A DNA stretch of 48,650 nucleotides from Bacteroidales bacterium (lineage in GTDB: Bacteria > Bacteroidota > Bacteroidia > Bacteroidales > P3): assembly GCA_024400505.1 (NCBI GenBank), contig JAKSMP010000012.1:1-48650 (forward strand). The letters run 5' to 3'. Both the position numbers and the translations under genes were made by a program. The notes beneath the pieces were generated by a model that ran no database searches, was not told the DNA's origin, and saw nothing but the letters and a program-made list of their open reading frames with translations. Shown here piece after piece: positions 34,321 through 42,837 of the stretch (position 1 is the first letter of the stretch; every line of letters starts with the position of its first letter).

Positions 34321-35076
34321 ATGAAGTACCTATCCATTCTTTTCTCATTATTATTTTCGGCCTGCATACCTCAAGTAAATGACACCAATACACTAGCGCA
34401 ACTGGAACTGCCATCTATTGAAGATACCGAGGATGTATATTATTACTCAGGATTCACCTCTTCCTACAATCATACAACGTTGGTACCCAACTGGGTGGCA
34501 TACGAACTTACTACAGAAGAATTAGACGGCAACTACAATACTCGAAGCTCTAATTTTTCTCGTGATCCCAATGTGAAAGGCCGGCAAGCTTCCCGAGAAG
34601 ACTATTCTCGCTCAGGATGGGACAAGGGGCACATGGCTCCAAAGGCCGATATGCGCTGGTCAGAGAGCGCCTATTGGGAAAGTCATTATTTCACCAATGT
34701 TTGCCCACAAAATCATGAGATGAATGCCGGTGATTGGAATTATTTGGAGAAATCCGTACGCCGCTTAGCCCGGAAATACAACAAAATATGGGTTGTATGT
34801 GGACCGATTTTTGATATTTGCACTTATGGCTCTATTGGGCAAGCCCAAGTGCAAATACCCGATAGGTTCTTCAAAGCATTACTCATACAGACTAATGGCG
34901 AATACCATGCCATAGCATTCATTATGCCCAATTCCCCGGCACATCATAAGCTCGAATCGCAAGCCATCAGCGTAGATGAACTGGAGGCAACTATCAATCG
35001 TGATTTGTTCTGCAACCTCCCCGATTCTATCGAAGCAGCAGCCGAAGCGCAATATGATCTGAGTTATTGGAAGTAA
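34321..35076 (+). CDS. DNA/RNA non-specific endonuclease, lipoprotein
   Basis: A 251-residue exported nuclease of the Serratia nuclease (NUC, beta-beta-alpha metal) family. A short type II signal peptide ends with lipobox FSAC (Cys15). The active-site motif is WDKGHMAPKAD with His104, where the family has DRGH; Lys replaces Arg. The metal-binding Asn lies in NVCPQNHEMNAGDWNYLE. It would cut nucleic acids outside the cytoplasm, for nutrition or defence against foreign DNA. Confidence 0.9.
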   Translation: MKYLSILFSLLFSACIPQVNDTNTLAQLELPSIEDTEDVYYYSGFTSSYNHTTLVPNWVAYELTTEELDGNYNTRSSNFSRDPNVKGRQASREDYSRSGWDKGHMAPKADMRWSESAYWESHYFTNVCPQNHEMNAGDWNYLEKSVRRLARKYNKIWVVCGPIFDICTYGSIGQAQVQIPDRFFKALLIQTNGEYHAIAFIMPNSPAHHKLESQAISVDELEATINRDLFCNLPDSIEAAAEAQYDLSYWK

Positions 35077-35114
35077 ACATTAGGCGTGATGGAATTCAAA
35101 TCCGATATTTTTAG

Positions 35115-35124
35115 TATCTTTGCA
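35115..35124 (+). promoter_or_regulatory. -7 box before the DUF4296-like gene
   Basis: TATCTTTGCA at 35115-35124, 26 bp before the ATG at 35150. The -33 box is not clear. The gene can thus be expressed apart from the nuclease gene. Confidence 0.6.
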
Positions 35125-35149
35125 TTAAAATATCCAGCAGCATATTGAT

Positions 35150-35602
35150 ATGGGAAAACACCGTTATATCATTGTCATAGCAACCATTGTGATGATTTCT
35201 GTAATGGGGGGATGCAAACACAAAAGCACAGAATCTGCCCCCATTGACGAACCCACCATGATAAACTTGTTGCACGATGCCTACCTCATTGAAGGCTATT
35301 ACACCGTGGAAACAGGATACAGGTTCGACACCTTGCACGCTCAGATGGCAGCAAGCTACGATAGCTTATTTGCCCAATACAACATCTCAAAATCCGACTT
35401 CGACACTTGCATTGCTTGGTATGTCAGGCATTATGAAGCATACCAGCGTGTAGTAGATTCAGTGTCGGCACGTCTCACCAGAGAAGCAGAACTTGTACGC
35501 AACGAAGTAAACAGTTCTCCGCAGCCAGAGCACGACTTACCCAAACGAGAGGCCGAACATGAAAGCCCATCTGGCGAAATCCCAACAGAGATATTCATAT
35601 AA
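35150..35602 (+). CDS. DUF4296-like lipoprotein
   Basis: A 150-residue lipoprotein with lipobox VMGGC (Cys22). The mature part resembles DUF4296 of Bacteroidetes: MINLLHDAYLIEG, then YDSLFAQYNISKSDFDTCI and a Tyr-rich helix with YEAYQRVVD. The tail is charged (PKREAEHESPSGE). Role unknown; likely in the envelope. A strong terminator follows. Confidence 0.75.
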   Translation: MGKHRYIIVIATIVMISVMGGCKHKSTESAPIDEPTMINLLHDAYLIEGYYTVETGYRFDTLHAQMAASYDSLFAQYNISKSDFDTCIAWYVRHYEAYQRVVDSVSARLTREAELVRNEVNSSPQPEHDLPKREAEHESPSGEIPTEIFI

Positions 35603-35621
35603 TCCTCATAGACGATAAAAT

Positions 35622-35671
35622 GAGCCCTCTATTAAGACCACATCTTGGTCATGATAGAGGGCTCAATTTTT
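35622..35671 (+). terminator. Terminator after the DUF4296-like gene
   Basis: GAGCCCTCTAT (35622-35632) pairs with ATAGAGGGCTC (35654-35664), extended inside by GACC/GGTC, and is followed by TTTTT at 35667-35671. 35672-35822 holds no gene or element that I recognise. Confidence 0.9.
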
Positions 35672-35822
35672 CATTGACAGGCGCCACATTGAAACTCAGA
35701 CAACCACTATTCATTTGGATAATTTCAGTTTTGCAAGCGAAACTTACAAACCGAAATCCTTATATTTCAGTCCTTTTGGGCTGAGCTTGCTCGGCTAGAA
35801 AAAGAAATATTAGATGCTGCCC

Positions 35823-36323
35823 TTATTTATTAGAAGGAGTGAATGTGCTGTCGGAATGGACACCATTCTTACGCATCTCAGCAATTTCTTCGTCGCTAAA
35901 TTTGTGAGACTCCTTCTTCACGTTAGGATTAAGCACAGCAGGCACATTAATCACCTCGCTCACCAACCAGGTCTTGTTTCGTTTTACCAAGGTGAGGTTG
36001 CCATCTTGTTCAACCGTGGGAGTGCTTTTGTGATAAGCTACTGTAGCAATAGTATCATCTATCACCATTTCGCCCAACGTGATAGTAGCAGGAATATTAT
36101 TGGCATAGATACTAGGATCTACGTTTTCCATTATTTTCTCATAGAAAGCCAATGTGGATTGGCAAGTTTGCTCCGTAGCAAAAGGTCTTGCTTCGCTAGG
36201 TTTGTAATTGCCCATAGCGTCGAGGTAACCTTGAGCAGCGGTGGTTATTTTTTGGCTGTCGCTTTGACAGGCAGATGCCAGAATAGCGAGTACAGCGAGT
36301 ATAGAAAGACGAATATTTTTCAT
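35823..36323 (-). CDS. Small lipoprotein of unknown function (DUF4878-like)
   Basis: A 166-residue protein from the ATG at 36323; TTG 36329 is rejected. Lipobox ASAC (Cys19). The body is of the NTF2-like/lumazine-binding type: AAQGYLDAMGNYKPSEAR followed by VDPSIYANNIPATITLG and LTLVKRNKTWLVSEV, as in DUF4878 proteins. Likely an envelope protein. The assignment is a similarity guess. Confidence 0.6.
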   Translation of the reverse strand: MKNIRLSILAVLAILASACQSDSQKITTAAQGYLDAMGNYKPSEARPFATEQTCQSTLAFYEKIMENVDPSIYANNIPATITLGEMVIDDTIATVAYHKSTPTVEQDGNLTLVKRNKTWLVSEVINVPAVLNPNVKKESHKFSDEEIAEMRKNGVHSDSTFTPSNK

Positions 36324-36346
36324 AATCAAGGATTGATGGTGGAAAA

Positions 36347-36374
36347 AAAGAGAGTGCCCTAAGACACTCTCTTT
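36347..36374 (-). terminator. Terminator after the Ala/Lys-rich lipoprotein
   Basis: On the minus strand AAAGAGAGTG pairs with CACTCTCTTT around an 8-nt loop, followed by a run of seven U at 36349-36343. It separates two lipoprotein genes read in the same direction. Confidence 0.88.
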
Positions 36375-36404
36375 TGCTATTTTGTGAGTGAAGCTCTAAG
36401 TCAA

Positions 36405-36815
36405 TTAGTTCTTCTTAAAGGCATCAGCAGCAGAGGGCTTTTTAGCACCGAGGGTGTTGCCAACAGAGGGCTGCTTACTACCAGCAACGTTCATGACTTC
36501 TTCACCGCCTTTTTTAAGTTCGCCAGCTACTTCAGAAACATCTTTCTTGGTCTGAATAGCAACAGCTTTAGCGGTCTTGATTTCTTCCTTAACCTGCTCG
36601 GCTTTGGATTTCTTCTTAGCGGGAGCTTTGGTTGCAGTAGCTTCAACTACGGGTTCTTCGGCAACGATAGTGTCAACAGCAGGAGTGGTGTCGATAACTA
36701 CGGTGTCGATAGCGGGAACGGTGTCAATAGCTTCTTCAGCAGCATTGTTATTGCAAGCTACCATCATACCGCAAGCTGCGATAGCGAGAGCGGCGAGTTT
36801 GAAAGTTTTTTTCAT
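36405..36815 (-). CDS. Ala/Lys-rich low-complexity lipoprotein
   Basis: A 136-residue protein with lipobox MVAC (Cys21). It is followed by repeated acidic IDT units (AIDTVVIDTTPAVDTIV), then a Lys/Ala-rich stretch (TKAPAKKKSKAEQVKEEIKT) likely helical, and a Ser/Ala tail. The layout, an acidic disordered linker plus a basic helix, could span the periplasm or bind peptidoglycan or RNA, but no family is known. Highly biased codons suggest strong expression. Confidence 0.65.
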   Translation of the reverse strand: MKKTFKLAALAIAACGMMVACNNNAAEEAIDTVPAIDTVVIDTTPAVDTIVAEEPVVEATATKAPAKKKSKAEQVKEEIKTAKAVAIQTKKDVSEVAGELKKGGEEVMNVAGSKQPSVGNTLGAKKPSAADAFKKN

Positions 36816-36844
36816 TGTAAGTATAAACGTTTATTATTGAATAA

Positions 36845-37663
36845 TTAGCGAACGTTCATTTTCTTGAGGAGGCCTTTGCTCTCAAGAGCGAACTCAACGT
36901 TGGAGAAAGTGAGTGCGAGAACAGCCTTGGGAGACTCGCTACCATCAGAAGCGTGAGAGTTCTCAACAACGTCGGTGAGGGAGTACATATTAGCGCTCAT
37001 GGTGCAGCTCATGGTGTGAGCAGTCAGGTCAAGAGCAGAGCAGTTGATGGTCTCAGAACCGTCAGCATAGAACTGCCAGTCACCATACTGGTTGCCACTT
37101 GCAGTATAGTAGGTATCCTTATAAAGCTCGATGTTGTAGAGAGCCATAGTGTTAGTGGAGCTACCGAGGAGGTAGTTAACGATGTAGGGGAAATAAACGC
37201 TAGTACCTTCAGCCTCTTTAGCAGCCTGGAAGAGCCACATCCAAGCACCAGCCTGAGAAGTCAGGTCTGCGCAAGCTGCATCGCACCAACCAAGTTCAAG
37301 AGCGCTGCCACCGAGAGTAGCGGAGAAAGTAGCCTGAGGTTTAGCCTCGAAGTTAGCGGTAAGAGTGGTGTTAGCGTTAACGGTGAAGGTGTAGGGGTTG
37401 TCGGTGATGCTGCCATTCCAGTTGAGGAAGTTAGCGTTTGCAGCGGGGGTAGCAACAACGGTAACCTCGGTACCAGGAGCATAGCTTTCCTGCTGAGGAT
37501 TGATGGTAACGGTGCCAAGAGTAGCGTCGTTAGCGTTAACGGTCACAGTGTAGGTAGTGGGCTGTTCAGGATCAGTACCCTCGGGAGTTTTCTCACCGCA
37601 AGATGCAAACATCATGCTACCAGCAGCCAAAGCGATGCTGAAAAATTTGAAAATGTTTTTCAT
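36845..37663 (-). CDS. Lipoprotein with an InlB B-repeat-like domain
   Basis: A 272-residue protein with lipobox FASC (Cys22). Residues ~37-112 form one divergent InlB B-repeat (TYTVTVNANDATLGTVTI, then NFLNWNGSITDNPYTF and LTANFEA). The remainder (TSQAGAWMWLFQAAKEAEG and DWQFYADGSETINCSAL) is of a type seen in Bacteroidetes surface lipoproteins. It is preceded by its own -7 box. Likely outer-membrane or surface-exposed; function unknown. Confidence 0.75.
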   Translation of the reverse strand: MKNIFKFFSIALAAGSMMFASCGEKTPEGTDPEQPTTYTVTVNANDATLGTVTINPQQESYAPGTEVTVVATPAANANFLNWNGSITDNPYTFTVNANTTLTANFEAKPQATFSATLGGSALELGWCDAACADLTSQAGAWMWLFQAAKEAEGTSVYFPYIVNYLLGSSTNTMALYNIELYKDTYYTASGNQYGDWQFYADGSETINCSALDLTAHTMSCTMSANMYSLTDVVENSHASDGSESPKAVLALTFSNVEFALESKGLLKKMNVR

Positions 37664-37727
37664 GTTGTGTGTTGTTTTTAAATTGTTTATAAATAAAAAT
37701 GTTTAACTGTTCCGTAAATATTTAATG

Positions 37728-37737
37728 TGCAAAGGTA
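37728..37737 (-). promoter_or_regulatory. -7 box before the InlB-repeat lipoprotein
   Basis: The minus strand has TACCTTTGCA at 37728-37737, about 65 bp before the ATG. It lies between this gene and the permease gene upstream, so the lipoprotein has its own start point. A clear -33 box is missing. Confidence 0.6.
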
Positions 37738-37774
37738 CGATTTTTTTTTCTATCACGAATACTTTTTTGTTTTT

Positions 37775-38914
37775 TTACGATTTATGCGTATCTAAAGCAT
37801 CTCTCAGTCCATTGCCCAAAAGCATAAACGCTAGTACAATTATCATGATAGCAATGCCTGGTATTAACGGCAGATATGCACTATCCAGTAATATATAGCT
37901 GTAATTCTCTTTGACCATTGACCCCCATGAAGGCATAGGGGGCTGCACGCCGATGCCCAAGAAACTCAGGCCGGCCTCAAGCAATATTGCGCTGGCAAAA
38001 TTGGAAGCCGTCACCACAATAATAGCCCCAGTGATATTGGGCAGGATGTGTTTGAATATGGTACGAAAAGTGCCATACCCAAGTGCGTGAGCCGCTTCTA
38101 CATATTCTTTTTCCTTGATGCTGAACACCTGGCCTCTTACCACACGTGCAATATCCACCCACATGGTAAGTCCCACTGCAATGAACACTTGCCAGAAGCC
38201 TTTGCCCAAAGCAAAAGTGATGGCTATTACCAACAACACTGTGGGAATTGACCAAACCACGTTGATCAGCCAAGTAATAAGGTTATCTACCCACCCGCCA
38301 AAATAGGCAGCCATCGCACCTAATGTGATACCGATAACAAGCGCAATCATGATGGCGATGAGGCCAACCGACAAACTCACTCGGCTGCCTATCACAATCA
38401 TACTAAACACATCCCGGCCATAGCCATCTGTGCCTAAAAGGAACGTCCGTGTTTTACATTCAACAATCTTTTCTTTCGGCACAACTCTTATCTCACCATC
38501 GTTGGGCACACTACCCGTATATGTCTCCACCGCCACACTATCGCCCATAATGGTGGTACAATAGGTAGGGATAGCGGTATAGGGCAACTGCTGCCCGAAA
38601 AGCATCTTGCGAAAAATATTGGTCTTGGAGGCGGGCAATCCATCATCAATATAAGTAAATTCCACCCGGCTCATTGGCTTTAGCGTGGCAAGTTCTAGAT
38701 ATTGCTGATTGCAATGAGGGGTGCTATCCGGTGTAATAAGATAGCCCAAGATTGCCATTACCACAAACATGCCAATCACCATCAAGCTGAGCACAGAAAG
38801 CCTATTGCGGCAAAATCTTCGCCATGCCATTGCAGAGAGCGAAGAGCTCTGATGAGGAGCTTCTTGCTGCAGGAAATCTCTATGCTTACGCGAGAATAAC
38901 GATTGGATGTTCAT
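37775..38914 (-). CDS. ABC transporter permease, OppC/DppC type
   Basis: A 379-residue inner-membrane permease. It has an N-terminal cytoplasmic segment (WRRFCRNRLSVLSLMVIG) leading into the first membrane span, a large periplasmic insert, then five spans. Family blocks are LLGTDGYGRDVFSMIVIGSR, the ATPase-contacting EAAHALGYGTFRTIFKHILP and SFLGIGVQPPMPSWGSM. It imports oligopeptides or dipeptides together with an OppB-like partner and ATPases, none of which is in this window. Orphan position. Confidence 0.9.
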   Translation of the reverse strand: MNIQSLFSRKHRDFLQQEAPHQSSSLSAMAWRRFCRNRLSVLSLMVIGMFVVMAILGYLITPDSTPHCNQQYLELATLKPMSRVEFTYIDDGLPASKTNIFRKMLFGQQLPYTAIPTYCTTIMGDSVAVETYTGSVPNDGEIRVVPKEKIVECKTRTFLLGTDGYGRDVFSMIVIGSRVSLSVGLIAIMIALVIGITLGAMAAYFGGWVDNLITWLINVVWSIPTVLLVIAITFALGKGFWQVFIAVGLTMWVDIARVVRGQVFSIKEKEYVEAAHALGYGTFRTIFKHILPNITGAIIVVTASNFASAILLEAGLSFLGIGVQPPMPSWGSMVKENYSYILLDSAYLPLIPGIAIMIIVLAFMLLGNGLRDALDTHKS

Positions 38915-38931
38915 TTAGAAAGCGGTGTGGT

Positions 38932-39249
38932 TTAGATAAGACCCAAATCGCACTTCACATCATCACTCAAGGAATTCCAGTCCCAAGGTGGATTGAACGT
39001 AAGTTCCACATCCACCGACTTAATGCCTTCTATATATCCAACCATCTGCTTCACTTCCTGGAACATATATTCAGCTTCAGGGCAATCGGGGGCAGTCATG
39101 GTCATCAATATCTTCACGTTCAATTCATCATCAATATCAATATTATAGATAAGCCCAAGGTCGAAGATATTCACCGGAATCTCGGGATCATAAATATTCT
39201 TGAGACAGTTGATAATAGCATCGTTGATGGTTTCTTTGTTGGGAGCCAT
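38932..39249 (-). CDS. DUF59/MIP18-family protein, SufT-like
   Basis: A 105-residue cytoplasmic protein. It opens NDAIINCLKNIYDPEIPVN with the conserved DPEIPVN, followed by DLGLIYNI and MTAPDCPEAEYMFQEV (conserved Cys). DUF59 proteins help mature iron-sulfur enzymes. It is 25 bp downstream of SufE and 17 bp upstream of the permease gene in the reading direction, so sufE and this gene probably form one unit. Confidence 0.88.
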   Translation of the reverse strand: MAPNKETINDAIINCLKNIYDPEIPVNIFDLGLIYNIDIDDELNVKILMTMTAPDCPEAEYMFQEVKQMVGYIEGIKSVDVELTFNPPWDWNSLSDDVKCDLGLI

Positions 39250-39274
39250 AGTGGTAGTTGCTTGAGGATTGTGA

Positions 39275-39691
39275 TTATTTCATTGAGTAAGCCAAAGCAT
39301 ACATCTTCATCTGTTTCACCATTGAGGTGAGGCCATTGCTGCGCGTGGGAGACAGGTGTTCCTTCAATCCAATCTCATCAATAAAATGCAAGTCGGCATC
39401 GGTAATATCCTTAGGGGTCTGTCCGTCAAGAGCCCTGATAAGCAGACTAATAATACCTTTGGTGATAACAGCGTCGCTGTCGGCCTTGAAAAAGAGTTTG
39501 CCATCCTTGCATTCGCAGCTGAGCCACACACGGCTCTGGCAACCCTTAATCAGGTTGCTTTCGGTCTTATCTTTTTCATCAATCACGGGGCATTCTTTGC
39601 CCAACTCTATAATATATGCGTATTTGTCGAGCCACTCATCGTAGCAGGCAAATTCGTTGATAATAGATTCAGAAATCTCTGCAATAGTCAT
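39275..39691 (-). CDS. sufE: SufE-family sulfur acceptor
   Basis: A 138-residue cytoplasmic protein that takes persulfide sulfur from the cysteine desulfurase SufS for Fe-S cluster assembly. The sulfur-carrying Cys51 lies in LIKGCQSRVWLS. The opening region IINEFACYDEWLDKYAYIIE and the central KADSDAVITKGIISLLIRAL match the family. Neither sufS nor sufBCD is in the window. Confidence 0.92.
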   Translation of the reverse strand: MTIAEISESIINEFACYDEWLDKYAYIIELGKECPVIDEKDKTESNLIKGCQSRVWLSCECKDGKLFFKADSDAVITKGIISLLIRALDGQTPKDITDADLHFIDEIGLKEHLSPTRSNGLTSMVKQMKMYALAYSMK

Positions 39692-39733
39692 AATATAATA
39701 TATTGTATCAATAAATAAAGTAAAATCGGTTTT

Positions 39734-40822
39734 CTACTTGGGAGCTGTACGCACCACATAAGCCGCTATCAAAGCAAAGACAGCCTGTGGCAACAACACA
39801 GATATAAAGGGGTTCAAGGTGCCGAAGACAGCAAACACCGTGGACACCTTCATGAACACGATAAAGCCAAAGGCCAGCGTGATACCTATGGCCAGATGGA
39901 CGCCTATACCGCCTCGGGATTTGCGGCTCGAAACACCCACGCCGATAAAAGTCATGATGATAATAGCAAATGGATTAAGCAGACGCTGATAGAGTTCAAT
40001 CTTGGCTGATATTACGGCTGTAGAGCCGCGCATCTTCATTTGCTGGATATGGCGATAGAGTTTGATTGAATTCATCGTTGTGATGTTCACCGAATTGGCG
40101 TCGAAATCGGCAGGTGCCACATCGAGCTTGCGCATCGAATGTTTGTCCCTAGTAAGCCGCTCTTTGCGTCCGTCGATAGTACGATGAACAAAGTTTTCAC
40201 ATTCCCATTTACCACTCACGGTGTCATAGGTAATGCGAGTGCAGGTGATTCTATCCACCAAACGATAGTTTTCGTCGTATGTATCACGGTGGAAGAAATG
40301 AGCCCTCATGGACTGAGACTCATAGCTATCGGCATAAATCTGCACCCCCTTTGAGGGTTGGAAATGCAGGTTGCTGAAATAGCTGGGCTGGTGCTGATAG
40401 ATGTACTTATTCTCAAACTTGGCCAAGGTGCGATTGTTGACCGGAATGAGGAAGTTGCCGATGGCCAGCACCAATAGGGCCACCATTATTGACCCATAAA
40501 GATAAGGGCGGAGCATCCGTTTATAACTAATGCCGCTGCCCAGTATGGCAATTACTTCGGTGTTGCCCGCCATCTTCGAGGTGAAGAAGATGACGCTGAT
40601 GAAAATAAATAGCGGGCTGTAGAGGTTGACAAAGCCCGGAATGAAATTGAAGTAGTAATCAAAAACGATTTCCCGGAACGGAGCATGTCCGCCCAGGAAA
40701 TCGTCAAGTTTTTCCGATACATCGAAAGTGATGACAATGACAATAATAAGTGCCATCGCCAGCAAGAAGGTCTTCAGGTACTTGAATAGAATATACTTGT
40801 CAAGTTTGGGGAAGCTTCTCAC
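39734..40822 (-). CDS. LptF/LptG-family permease (YjgP/YjgQ type)
   Basis: A 362-residue inner-membrane protein of the lipopolysaccharide export complex. It starts KLDKYILFKYLKTFLLAMAL, has three spans, a periplasmic beta domain (about residues 130-270) and three more spans. The GTG at 40822 overlaps the TAG of mutA by one base (TAGTG), so translation is coupled to it. In other Bacteroidetes this permease is not usually paired with mutA. LptF and LptG cannot be told apart by eye. Confidence 0.88.
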   Translation of the reverse strand: MRSFPKLDKYILFKYLKTFLLAMALIIVIVITFDVSEKLDDFLGGHAPFREIVFDYYFNFIPGFVNLYSPLFIFISVIFFTSKMAGNTEVIAILGSGISYKRMLRPYLYGSIMVALLVLAIGNFLIPVNNRTLAKFENKYIYQHQPSYFSNLHFQPSKGVQIYADSYESQSMRAHFFHRDTYDENYRLVDRITCTRITYDTVSGKWECENFVHRTIDGRKERLTRDKHSMRKLDVAPADFDANSVNITTMNSIKLYRHIQQMKMRGSTAVISAKIELYQRLLNPFAIIIMTFIGVGVSSRKSRGGIGVHLAIGITLAFGFIVFMKVSTVFAVFGTLNPFISVLLPQAVFALIAAYVVRTAPK

Positions 40823-42696
40823 TATTTCTCGATGCCGAACAGTTTCTGGAAATTAGTCAAACAATCAAGCACATTCACTTTAACGTGGATGAACTCGTCA
40901 ACACCGTAGCCCTTGTAGGTCTCAACCATCTCTTTGGGATAGCCAGCCAGCACAATGCTCTTGACTTTGCCCTTCAAGCCGGTGCAAACGCCTTCAGCGA
41001 TCTCTGCATACTCGTCGTCGCTGGAGCACATAACCACGATGTCGGCCTTTGCTTCGAGAGCAGCCTTTACGCCCTCTTCTGCAGAAGCGAAGCCAGTGTT
41101 GTCGATAATTTCGTAGCCTGCCACGCCGAAGAAGTTGGTAGCGAAACCACTACGAGCTTTGCGCATAGCCAAGTTACCATAAGTGAGGAGGAATACCTTA
41201 GGACGGATACCGCTGTTTTCGGTAGCAAGGCGGAGGTTCTCAAATGCCTCGGCACCGCGATAACGGCGGAGAGGACGAATCTCAGTGCCCTTCTCGCAGC
41301 AAGACTTAGCGCTGCAGTAAGCGCTCTTCTTTGCAACGCGCTCCATGCCCTTATCGCCAAGGTTGGGATACTGGTTGGTGCCAAGGATGGTGGTTTTGCG
41401 GGTTGCGATTTCCATATCACGCTGCTGAGCGATTTTTTCTACCTCGTCCTGCACGAAGCCTTCGCGGATAGCTTTTGCAAAGCCGCCCTTTTCCTCTACA
41501 GCGAGGAACTGCTGCCATGCATACTGTGCGATGCTGTCGGTGAGGTTTTCGATGTAGTAGCTACCTGCAGAGGGGTCAACGATCTTCTCCATGTAGCTCT
41601 CTTCCTTGAGGAGGAGCTGCTGGTTGCGAGCAATGCGATAGCCGAAGGTGTCGGCCTCTTTGAATGCGATATCGAAGGGGTTGGTGGTAATGCAGTCGGC
41701 ACCAGCAATAGCAGCAGACATGGTCTCGGTGGTGGTGCGGAGCATATTCACATAAGGATCGTAAACGGTCTTGTTCCAGATGGAGCTGGTGGCGTTGATG
41801 AACATTTTGTAAGCGCAGTCGCAAGCGGGCTGATATTGCTCAACAATCTTGCTCCAAAGGAGACGTGCGGCACGGATCTTGGCAATTTCCATGAAGTAGG
41901 TGCTGCCAGTACCGAAGTTGAAGATCATGCGGGAAGCGATTTCCTCAACCTTCAAACCCATCTCGGTGAGGTGAGCGATGAGGTCGTTGGCTGCTGCCAG
42001 AGAGAAACCGAGTTCCTGAACGATGTTGGAACCAGAATTGTGGATGTGGCGACCATTGATGGCCATCACGCGGAATTTAGGCAGATTAGCCTTGGCAAAT
42101 TCGATGATTTCCTTTGCCTCTTTGTAGCTGTTTTCTTCGCCATTGCAGAAGCTGCCGAAAAGAAGTGCATGGCCATAGATATCATAGTTGCAGCTGCCTT
42201 CCACATTCTCAGCATTGTAGCCATTCTCCTTTACCACCTGGGCAAACATCTTAAGGGTCTCAAGCATGTTCTTGCTGCAGTTGAAGTTAACCTTGCAAGC
42301 CTCGGGATTGATGTCTTTCAAGAGGGTCTTCATCTCAGCAACGGAGTTTACATTGCAAGCTGCAAAACCGATGGAGTTAGCGCCACGGTTGAGGGCTTCA
42401 AGTGCCAATGTATTAGCCTCTTCGAGGGTAGCAGCTTCGATGTCCTGACGGATATCCCATACATTGTTGTCGGCGTTTTTGCCACGGGTGTAGGGCACCT
42501 GAGCGGGGTTGCAGTCAAGATACTCGAGATTTTCCAAATCCTCAGCGCGATAGTAGGGCTTTACTTTGAAACCTTCGATGGTCTTCCAAACAAGCTTCTT
42601 TTCATAATCTGCGCCTTTGAGGTCGCGATTGATTACTTCTTCCCATTTTTCGGTGGAAATGGGGGGGAATTCGCTAAATAATTTGTTGTCTTCCAT
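40822..42696 (-). CDS. mutA: Methylmalonyl-CoA mutase small subunit
   Basis: A 624-residue protein, the non-catalytic subunit that pairs with MutB in converting succinyl-CoA and methylmalonyl-CoA, part of propionate formation. It starts EFPPISTEKWEEVINRDLKG, then has a TIM barrel with GSTYFMEIAKIRAARLLWSK and TTNPFDIAFKEADTFGYRIA. The C-terminal B12-type domain (VFLLTYGNLAMRKARSGFAT) lacks the DxHxxG cobalamin motif, as expected for MutA. In many Bacteroidetes mutB follows directly; here an LptF/G permease does. Confidence 0.95.
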   Translation of the reverse strand: MEDNKLFSEFPPISTEKWEEVINRDLKGADYEKKLVWKTIEGFKVKPYYRAEDLENLEYLDCNPAQVPYTRGKNADNNVWDIRQDIEAATLEEANTLALEALNRGANSIGFAACNVNSVAEMKTLLKDINPEACKVNFNCSKNMLETLKMFAQVVKENGYNAENVEGSCNYDIYGHALLFGSFCNGEENSYKEAKEIIEFAKANLPKFRVMAINGRHIHNSGSNIVQELGFSLAAANDLIAHLTEMGLKVEEIASRMIFNFGTGSTYFMEIAKIRAARLLWSKIVEQYQPACDCAYKMFINATSSIWNKTVYDPYVNMLRTTTETMSAAIAGADCITTNPFDIAFKEADTFGYRIARNQQLLLKEESYMEKIVDPSAGSYYIENLTDSIAQYAWQQFLAVEEKGGFAKAIREGFVQDEVEKIAQQRDMEIATRKTTILGTNQYPNLGDKGMERVAKKSAYCSAKSCCEKGTEIRPLRRYRGAEAFENLRLATENSGIRPKVFLLTYGNLAMRKARSGFATNFFGVAGYEIIDNTGFASAEEGVKAALEAKADIVVMCSSDDEYAEIAEGVCTGLKGKVKSIVLAGYPKEMVETYKGYGVDEFIHVKVNVLDCLTNFQKLFGIEK

Positions 42697-42731
42697 TATA
42701 TTATATTTTATATATTACCCAAATTAATTTA

Positions 42732-42740
42732 GCAAAGATA
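42732..42740 (-). promoter_or_regulatory. -7 box of mutA
   Basis: TATCTTTGC on the minus strand at 42732-42740, about 36 nt before the ATG at 42696. A proper -33 box is not clear in the A/T-rich sequence. No riboswitch was seen in the leader. Confidence 0.6.
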
Positions 42741-42837
42741 CAAATATTTTTTTAATAAGAGATTTTTTTTCTCCCTTATTTAAAAAATGCCCTCGATCAG
42801 CAGTCGCCATCAAGCCCCAACGCCCAGGCCACAGGTG

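Noticed and set aside
40885..42681. 598-residue open frame opposite mutA
   Set aside because: Shadow; all conserved motifs are on the minus strand.
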